Source: CAYVBE01 sp964572825 (lineage in GTDB: Bacteria; Planctomycetota; Brocadiia; SM23-32). Taken from it: 64,000 nucleotides of DNA. Each line of letters begins with the position of its first letter. Position 1 is the first letter of the stretch. Below the pieces are notes generated by a model. It was given only the letters and a program-made list of their open reading frames with translations, was not told where the DNA came from and did not search any database. The stretch spans positions 1-64,000 of the forward strand of contig CAZNGS010000016.1 in the NCBI GenBank assembly GCA_964572825.1. The letters are read 5' to 3'. The translations under genes were made by a program, and so were the position numbers. Below are positions 58,536 to 64,000 of the stretch, in pieces.

Positions 58536-59329
58536 GGAAACTGCGGCACCTGCGCCGGGCCGACCTCGATCGGCTCAGGAGGAGAATGCGCCGTTTCTAC
58601 ACCTCCAACCGGTCCTACTACGAAGAGGCGGCGCGCGGGGACAAGGCAAGATTCTACGCGGAAATCGTGAACGTGTGCGGCCTGGATGCAGGGGAGCCGC
58701 GAGCGGTCCTGGAGTTGGGCGTGGGCCGGCCGGCGTTCCCCGTATACTGCCGGGAGCACGGAATCCGCGTTGAGTACCAGTGCCAGGACGTGGTGCCGTG
58801 GGAACAGAACGCGGCGGAGTTCGCCCATCTCGTCCCGCGGGACTGCTATTACGAGGGTAGGTTCCCGCAGATCGAATTCGAACGGCAGTATGACGTGGTG
58901 TTTTCCACTTTCGTGTGGGAGCACGTGGTGAACCCGCACGCTTTTGTGCAGAGAATACGGGACCTCGTGAAGCCGGGAGGACATGCGGTCTTCATCGGAC
59001 CACGCTATGACTTCCCGCTCTATGTCAACCCGGCGATGCGCCATTTCCCGTTTCTGAAGATCATCGGTTTCCAGGTGAGATCACTGGTCGGCGGCTTTCT
59101 TTGCCGTTCCGAACCGAGTTTCTACATAGTAGAAACGCCGCGCTGCTTCGCGGAACCGTACCGGCGGGACTACGATGCTGTCCATAATGTGCTCGAGCGC
59201 GACTGCGACCTGGCGTTCAAGGACTGGGATAAGACCCGGCTGCGTCCCGCGAACGCCACTCTGCGCGGCAGGCTCCTGGAGCGCCTGCTTCTGCTCAGCG
59301 TCGCATACCGCAAGCCCGGCGAACTGTGA
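58520..59329 (+). CDS. SAM-dependent class I methyltransferase
   Basis: The 269-residue protein has a Rossmann methyltransferase core: VLELGVGRPAFPVYCREHGIRVEYQCQDV (motif I and the acidic loop), YDVVFSTFVWEHVVNPHAFVQRIRDLVKPGGHAVFIGP (motifs IV-VI). The motif I glycine pattern ELGVGRP is close to ExGxGxG with Arg-Pro in place of the last GxG. An extra C-terminal helical part (about 215-269) is unassigned. In this setting it probably O-methylates a sugar or caps the repeat unit. Start ATG with GAGAGGAG upstream, 16-base overlap with the preceding gene. Confidence 0.88.
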   Translation: MQYRVRKLRHLRRADLDRLRRRMRRFYTSNRSYYEEAARGDKARFYAEIVNVCGLDAGEPRAVLELGVGRPAFPVYCREHGIRVEYQCQDVVPWEQNAAEFAHLVPRDCYYEGRFPQIEFERQYDVVFSTFVWEHVVNPHAFVQRIRDLVKPGGHAVFIGPRYDFPLYVNPAMRHFPFLKIIGFQVRSLVGGFLCRSEPSFYIVETPRCFAEPYRRDYDAVHNVLERDCDLAFKDWDKTRLRPANATLRGRLLERLLLLSVAYRKPGEL

Positions 59330-59335
59330 GGCGAC

Positions 59336-60727
59336 ATGCTGCGCATTCTGGAATTGCTCGGTGGCTTCGGGATCGGGGGATCGGAGAGGGCCGCCCAGAT
59401 ACTGATGGAGTGCAGCGACCCTTCCCGGTTCCGCTTTCTGGCGGTGGGGTTCCGCGGCGGTGGCCCGCGGATGGAAGCGCTCCGGCGATCGGGCATCCAC
59501 TGCGAAGTGGCCGACGGCGATGTGCGCCGCCTGGCTGCCCTCATGGAGGATTACCGTCCCCATGTGCTGCACCTGCACCGGGGTGGAGAGGCCACGGCGT
59601 TCTCGCGCGCCGTGCTTGACCTGGCATCGGAGCGCGATGTGGCGGTGGTGGAGACCAACATCTTCGGTCGCGTGGACGGCACGGCGCCAGACCGACGCGT
59701 GCTGCGGCGGGGCCACATGTCGCTGAGCTCCATGCTCAAGTACGCCCGTGCCGCCGGTCGCACGGTGAAACAACTGTACGAAGAGGGCCACCGGGCCATC
59801 TACAATGCCGTGCCCGTGCGGCGATGGGGTCCGCCCGAATCGAGGGAGGACGAGGGCCGGCGGCTGCGGGCCCGGTGCGGCGTTGGGCCGGACGAAGTGG
59901 TTGGACTGCGCGTGGGCCGGCCGGACCTGCGGAAATGGAGCGCGCTGCTGGAGACGGCCGTGCCGCTCATGATGCGCGCGAACCCCGCTCTGAAGATCAT
60001 GTTCCGGGCAATACCTGAGGGTCCGCGCAAGGCCTTGAAGCGACGCTTTGGGGATCGTATCATCGCCCTGCGGGTTACCGCGGACGAGAGGGAGCTGGCG
60101 GCGACATACGCCGCAGCGGACCTGATGGTCCATTCGTCCCACATCGGCGAATCGTTCGGATGCGTGCTGGCGGAAGCCATGTACTGGCGGCTTCCGGTGG
60201 TGGTGGACTCGACGCCTTCGATGGACAATGCCCAGGTGGAGGTGGTGGACAACGGTGTCACGGGCCTGGTGGTGGATGGGCCGTTTGCCTTCGCTGACGC
60301 CGTCGGACGGCTCTGCCGGGACGCGCGGCTGCGAGGCCGCATGGGCCGGGCCGGCCACCGGAAGGTCCTGGAGCAGTTCGCCGACGAGGTGGTCGCCCGC
60401 CAGTGGGAGCGGGCCTTCGTCGAGGCGGCTCTGGAGCACGGTGTGGACGTGGAGGACGGCCTGGTCGACTATGCCGCGGCTCTGCCGCAGGTGCCGGCCC
60501 CGGCACGACACCGGGAATTCGGGGCTGAATACGAGCGACGGCTGGGCGACGTTTTCCCGCCTCAGAGACGGCGGCCGACATTGCAGCGCGCCGGGGTGCG
60601 GGCCGCTGTCCGGGGGAGGGCCGCGTTGCGTCAGTTGCAGTACTCCCTGGAGGTGGGACCCCGCAGGGCCGCCCGGCGGGCCTGGCACCGGATCATGTCA
60701 GTTGGCAATCCATTCCGAAGGACGTGA
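59336..60727 (+). CDS. Glycosyltransferase family 4 protein, long form
   Basis: The 463-residue GT-B protein has RILELLGGFGIGGSERAAQILMEC (N-terminal GT4 nucleotide-facing loop GGSER), PHVLHLHRGGEATAFSRAVL, then EVVGLRVGRPDLRKWSALLETA and ADLMVHSSHIGESFGCVLAEAMYWRLPVVVDSTPSMDN. The ESFGCVLAEAM stretch is the E-x7-E element. A C-terminal extension of about 60 Arg-rich residues (RRPTLQRAGVRAAVRGRAALRQLQ...) may bind the membrane. It lies seven bases after the methyltransferase gene. Confidence 0.92.
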   Translation: MLRILELLGGFGIGGSERAAQILMECSDPSRFRFLAVGFRGGGPRMEALRRSGIHCEVADGDVRRLAALMEDYRPHVLHLHRGGEATAFSRAVLDLASERDVAVVETNIFGRVDGTAPDRRVLRRGHMSLSSMLKYARAAGRTVKQLYEEGHRAIYNAVPVRRWGPPESREDEGRRLRARCGVGPDEVVGLRVGRPDLRKWSALLETAVPLMMRANPALKIMFRAIPEGPRKALKRRFGDRIIALRVTADERELAATYAAADLMVHSSHIGESFGCVLAEAMYWRLPVVVDSTPSMDNAQVEVVDNGVTGLVVDGPFAFADAVGRLCRDARLRGRMGRAGHRKVLEQFADEVVARQWERAFVEAALEHGVDVEDGLVDYAAALPQVPAPARHREFGAEYERRLGDVFPPQRRRPTLQRAGVRAAVRGRAALRQLQYSLEVGPRRAARRAWHRIMSVGNPFRRT

Positions 60728-60734
60728 AGAGGGC

Positions 60735-61616
60735 ATGAAGAAGGAATCTTCCGCCATACCTGTCTCCGGCCTGGTCATCACGCTGAACGAGGAGCTCAAC
60801 CTGCCTGCCTGCCTGGACAGCCTGTCCTTCCTGGACGAAGTGTTCGTGGTGGATTCCTTCAGCAGCGACGATACCGTGGGAGTCTGCGAGCGTTGCGCGC
60901 ACGCCGGGGTTCGGGTGTGGCAGCGCCGATTCGAGGACTATTCCAGCCAGCGCAACCGTGCGCTGCAGGAGCTGCCCTGGTCGAACGAGTGGGTCCTGTC
61001 GGTGGACGCAGACGAGCGTGTGAGCGACGGGTTGAGGGAGGAGGTGAAGGCCCTGTTCGCCGACGGGCAGGAGCCCGACTGCGCGGCCTTCATGATCAAG
61101 AGGAGGCTGTACTTCCTGGGTCGATGGATACGGCACTGCGGTCTGTATCCAATCTGGCTGATACGGCTCTTCCGGCGAAGCCGTACTCGATACACGCGCA
61201 CGGTGAACGAGAAGGTCGTGGTGGACGGCAGAGTGGGGCGGCTCGAGCGCGACCTGATCCACCAGGACCGCAAGGGCGTGGCCGCCTGGATCGACAAGCA
61301 CAACCGCTACTCCACCCTGGAGGCGGAGACCGTGGCGGCGGAGCGGCGGGAATCCCTGATGTCCAACCTGAAGCGGCTCGGAATCGGTGGCGTCGAAGCA
61401 TTGTTCGATCCGCTGCAGCGTCGCGGCATAATGAAACAGCTCTTCCGTCGCCTTCCCTGGCGCTATCTCTGGGTCTTCCTGTACATGTACGTGCTACGTC
61501 TCGGCTTCCTGGACGGCCTGCCGGGCTTTTACTACTGCATGCTCCACGCCACCTATCAACTGCACATAGCCGCGAAGACGTATGAGAAAGACCTCCGGAC
61601 GAAACCGGGAGAGTGA
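60735..61616 (+). CDS. Glycosyltransferase family 2 protein (WaaE/KdtX-like)
   Basis: The 293-residue GT-A enzyme has SGLVITLNEELNLPACLDSL, EVFVVDSFSSDDTVGVC, QRNRALQELPWSNEWVLSVDADERVS (DxD metal motif as DADE), and LIRLFRRSRTRYTRTVNEKV. These match the LPS core beta-1,4-glucosyltransferase/WaaE group. A C-terminal helix and short hydrophobic hairpin (YLWVFLYMYVLRLGFLDGLPGFYYCM) may hold it at the membrane. Start is ATG at 60735 with AGAGGGC upstream. Confidence 0.94.
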   Translation: MKKESSAIPVSGLVITLNEELNLPACLDSLSFLDEVFVVDSFSSDDTVGVCERCAHAGVRVWQRRFEDYSSQRNRALQELPWSNEWVLSVDADERVSDGLREEVKALFADGQEPDCAAFMIKRRLYFLGRWIRHCGLYPIWLIRLFRRSRTRYTRTVNEKVVVDGRVGRLERDLIHQDRKGVAAWIDKHNRYSTLEAETVAAERRESLMSNLKRLGIGGVEALFDPLQRRGIMKQLFRRLPWRYLWVFLYMYVLRLGFLDGLPGFYYCMLHATYQLHIAAKTYEKDLRTKPGE

Positions 61617-61619
61617 GCC

Positions 61620-62621
61620 GTGGGCACCCTCTGCTTCTGTGGCGATACCTTCCTGCGCAGCGCATCGGGTAGGAATCCGCTGCGGCACATGTTGCCCGTC
61701 CTGGGATTTACGCCCACGTTTTTGAACCTGGAGACCTCCCTGGCCTCTCCAGGGCGAACGGCCCGGAAGCACGTGGTGCTGCAGATGCCGGAGGAGCGAC
61801 TGGATTCCCTGCCGGATTGCGTCCGGTTTGTGAACATCGTGAATAATCACTGCTCGGACAGCGCGCATGCCGGCGAGCTGGCACGGGCGCTGCGACGCCG
61901 GGGCAAGACGGTGCTCGGCCCGGAGAATCCTGCGCGGGTGGCTGTGCGTGTCGCGGGGTTTGACGTATCGTTTGTCGCCGCCTACCTGCGTCTGCCGCGC
62001 CTTCGGCTGGCCTATGGCGGGGCGGTGGTGCGCCGCATGGAGGAGTTGCTGCAGTCGGCCGCCGGGCAGCGCAAGATCGTGAGCCTGCACTGGGGATACG
62101 AGCACACGGCGGTACCCGCGCCTTTCCAGCGGCGGCTGGCGCGTCGCCTGGCGGCGCTGGGGGCGGACCTGGTCATCGGCCATCATCCCCACGTCGCCCA
62201 GGGGTGGGAGGTGCACCGGGGGACGCCCATATTCTATTCGCTGGGCAACTTCAACTTCTGGCAACTCCGCGCGCGCACCGCCCAGAAGCACCGGCTGGGC
62301 TACGTGGTCGCCTACGAACTGGAGCAGCGGGACTTCCGGGTCATCCCTTATCGCATCGATGACGACTTCTGCCCGGCACCGTTGCCGGAAGCCGATGAGC
62401 AGCGTGCCCGCGACCGGCTGGCCGACCGGTGCCGCGAGCTGGGCATCGGCTGTGGCCAGTGGTTCCGGCGACACTACGCCACCTGGCATGCGCACGAGAA
62501 GGACGTCTACCGCGCCCGCATTGGAGCGGAACGCTGCCCGGCGCTGGCGCTCAAGTTCGCCCTCTGGCTGATGTTGCCCATGCAGCTCCGGTATTACCTC
62601 AGCGCTCTGCGCGGGAGGTGA
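61620..62621 (+). CDS. CapA-like metallophosphatase-fold protein
   Basis: The 333-residue protein starts at GTG 61620, three bases after the previous stop. It has the CapA/PGA_cap pattern: TLCFCGDTFLR, FLNLETSLAS, VNIVNNHCSDS, VSLHWGYEHT, DLVIGHHPHVAQGWEVHRGTPIFYSLGNFNF. These are the Asp, Asn, His and HHPH metal-site residues of the calcineurin-like fold. CapA is needed for poly-gamma-glutamate synthesis or export, but relatives occur in many polysaccharide loci with unclear roles. No signal peptide or membrane helix is obvious at the N-terminus. It may act on a phosphorylated precursor. Confidence 0.88.
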   Translation: MGTLCFCGDTFLRSASGRNPLRHMLPVLGFTPTFLNLETSLASPGRTARKHVVLQMPEERLDSLPDCVRFVNIVNNHCSDSAHAGELARALRRRGKTVLGPENPARVAVRVAGFDVSFVAAYLRLPRLRLAYGGAVVRRMEELLQSAAGQRKIVSLHWGYEHTAVPAPFQRRLARRLAALGADLVIGHHPHVAQGWEVHRGTPIFYSLGNFNFWQLRARTAQKHRLGYVVAYELEQRDFRVIPYRIDDDFCPAPLPEADEQRARDRLADRCRELGIGCGQWFRRHYATWHAHEKDVYRARIGAERCPALALKFALWLMLPMQLRYYLSALRGR

Positions 62622-62626
62622 GGGGC

Positions 62627-64000
62627 ATGCTCGAGGACATGCTGCGGAGCGTCCGGTCCGCCTACTACGCCATGCCGCCTCGGCTGAAGGTCCTGATCGG
62701 GGGGGCATACGCGCGCCTGCCCATGCGCGTTCGCCTGGGGCGACGCTACCGCCGGTTCCGGAAGCTGCTGAGGCAGTCGGAGGGGTGGACCCGGCAGCAA
62801 CTGCTGGACTACCAGTACGTGCGGCTCAAACGGACGCTTTCGCGGGCCTACGAGCAGATTCCGTATTACCGCAGGAAGTTCGACCGACACGGCGTCCGGC
62901 CGGAGCACCTGCGGGCGCCCGAGGACATGGCGCGGTTTCCAACCCTCACGAAGCAGGAGGTCAAGGAGAATTACCCCGACCTGGTGGCGCGGGACGTGCC
63001 CGCCTGGAAGCACCTGGTTACCACGACCGGCGGCAGCACGGCGGAGCCGATGCGTTTCGTCCAGGTCAAGGGCCTGACACGCAGCAAGGAGAAAGCCTTC
63101 ATCTGGGACGGTTGGGCCAGGGTGGGGTACAGGCCGCGTTCCCGCTGCGTTCAACTGAAAGGACGCAGCGTGGCCCGCCCGGACCGGGACATCTACTGGC
63201 AATACGAACCGATCGACAATTTCCTGGAGATGGACAGCAACTACCTGACCGACCGGAACCTGCCCCTTTACCTGGAGCAGATCCACCGGTTCGGGCCGGA
63301 ATTCATTATCGGCTACGTCTCCTCCATCTACCTGCTGGCGCGCTGGCTGAGGGACCACCCGGAGGCACGCGTCCCCAGGGTGAAGGCCGTGATGCTGGCC
63401 TCCGAGAACGTCTATCCCTGGCAGCGGGCCATGATCGAGGAGGTGTTCGGCTGCCGGGTGTTCAGCCACTACGGGCATTCGGAGATGGTTTTGCTGGGCA
63501 GCGAATGCGAGCTAAGCACCGACCTGCACTTTTACCCCCAGTACGGATTCCTCGAAATGCTCGACCAGCAGGGCCAACCCGTGCGGGAGGAAGGGCAGGT
63601 CGGGGAACTGGTAGGCACCAGTTTTCACAATCCGGTCATGCCGTTCATACGCTACCGAACGCAGGATTACGGGGTGGTGGGTCCCCCGGCCTGCCCCGAG
63701 TGCGGACGAGAATATCCCATCCTGAAGGCGGTCGAGGGGCGGTTGCAGGAGTTCATAGTGACCGCCGACGGGCGGCTCATCTCCATCTGCGTGATGGGGG
63801 CGGCTCACTTCGCCGAGCTGGACAAAGTCAGCAAGACTCAGTACTATCAGGACACCCCGGGACGGCTGGTCTTCCGGGTGGTGCCCCGCCCGGGCTACAC
63901 CCCGGCGGACAGGGAGCGCATCCGGGCGGCCGTCCAGGAGAAAGTCGGCGCACAGGTGCGCGTCCGCGTCGAGGAGGTCGATGAGATCGAGAGGGCACCC
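62627..64000 (+). CDS. CapK/PaaK-like adenylate-forming enzyme, C-terminus cut by window edge
   Basis: From the ATG at 62627, with GGAGG twelve bases upstream, 458 codons run open to the edge without a stop. The protein has the phenylacetate-CoA ligase/CapK pattern: YYRRKFDRHGVRPEHLRAPEDMARFPTLTKQEVKENY, TTTGGSTAEPMRF (the nucleotide-binding TGGSTG-like loop), MLASENVYPWQRAMIEEVFGCRVFSHYGHSE, MPFIRYRTQDYG and a CPECG zinc-type pair. These enzymes activate a carboxylic acid as acyl-AMP. CapK-like members in capsule loci are thought to install an acyl or amide decoration. The last few residues are missing, so the C-terminal domain is nearly complete. Confidence 0.9.
   Translation, partial: MLEDMLRSVRSAYYAMPPRLKVLIGGAYARLPMRVRLGRRYRRFRKLLRQSEGWTRQQLLDYQYVRLKRTLSRAYEQIPYYRRKFDRHGVRPEHLRAPEDMARFPTLTKQEVKENYPDLVARDVPAWKHLVTTTGGSTAEPMRFVQVKGLTRSKEKAFIWDGWARVGYRPRSRCVQLKGRSVARPDRDIYWQYEPIDNFLEMDSNYLTDRNLPLYLEQIHRFGPEFIIGYVSSIYLLARWLRDHPEARVPRVKAVMLASENVYPWQRAMIEEVFGCRVFSHYGHSEMVLLGSECELSTDLHFYPQYGFLEMLDQQGQPVREEGQVGELVGTSFHNPVMPFIRYRTQDYGVVGPPACPECGREYPILKAVEGRLQEFIVTADGRLISICVMGAAHFAELDKVSKTQYYQDTPGRLVFRVVPRPGYTPADRERIRAAVQEKVGAQVRVRVEEVDEIERAP

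Overview
The window is GC-rich, densely coded bacterial DNA that looks like a free-living member of the Planctomycetota or a closely related PVC-type lineage. This rests on gene content only: a DUF1573 protein, two formylglycine-type sulfatases without export signals, a PQQ-propeller protein, a TolB-propeller/c-type heme protein related to hydrazine synthase alpha, GH36-type glycosidases, a PPi-type phosphofructokinase, a four-helix-bundle/suffix protein and a uroporphyrinogen-decarboxylase-family remnant. No rRNA gene, CRISPR array, prophage or intact transposase was seen. Most starts have a GGAGG-type ribosome site, and several promoters match the sigma-70 consensus with 17-base spacers.

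Left part (1-10 kb): the end of a DUF1573 protein, a 134-bp nested inverted-repeat element, a truncated TPR-like membrane protein, a PAS histidine kinase with receiver domain, two translationally coupled CNNM/CBS membrane proteins followed by DsbD, an EF-G paralogue with a near-consensus promoter, a small heat-shock protein with an unusual Cys cluster, and a NifU-type Fe-S scaffold domain.

Carbohydrate and sulfate-ester block (10-24.3 kb): a clan-D glycosidase on the plus strand faces a minus-strand series of PQQ propeller, GH36 glycosidase, heme/propeller protein, LacI regulator, PPi-phosphofructokinase, a four-helix-bundle gene enclosed by 24-bp inverted repeats, and two sulfatases. It reads as scavenging of sulfated or galactose-containing polymers feeding glycolysis.

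Housekeeping and debris (24.3-38.4 kb): a frameshifted double zinc ribbon, SppA, CysS, tRNA-Gly and tRNA-Leu, a lone glycosyltransferase, a 5'-truncated URO-D-family gene next to five back-to-back hairpins, a DinG/XPD-type helicase with a ruined exonuclease domain, ProC, a MITE-like element abutting the tRNA-Asp promoter, tRNA-Asp with its terminator, two envelope proteins, a PEGA-domain protein and riboflavin synthase.

Polysaccharide locus (38.5 kb to the right edge): about 25 kb on one strand with many short overlaps. A promoter flanked by two inverted repeats leads into a secreted protein, Wza-type exporter, Wzc-type chain-length regulator/tyrosine kinase, PHP phosphatase, O-antigen-ligase/polymerase, small membrane protein, WecA-type initiating transferase with an extra cytoplasmic domain, alkaline-phosphatase-superfamily enzyme, Wzx flippase, a second polymerase-like protein, seven glycosyltransferases (families 4, 9, 2 and CgeB-like), a methyltransferase, a CapA-like protein and a CapK/PaaK-like adenylate-forming enzyme cut by the window edge. 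Together they form a Wzx/Wzy-dependent exopolysaccharide or capsule pathway: the lipid-linked unit is built in the cytoplasm, flipped, polymerised and exported under tyrosine-kinase control.
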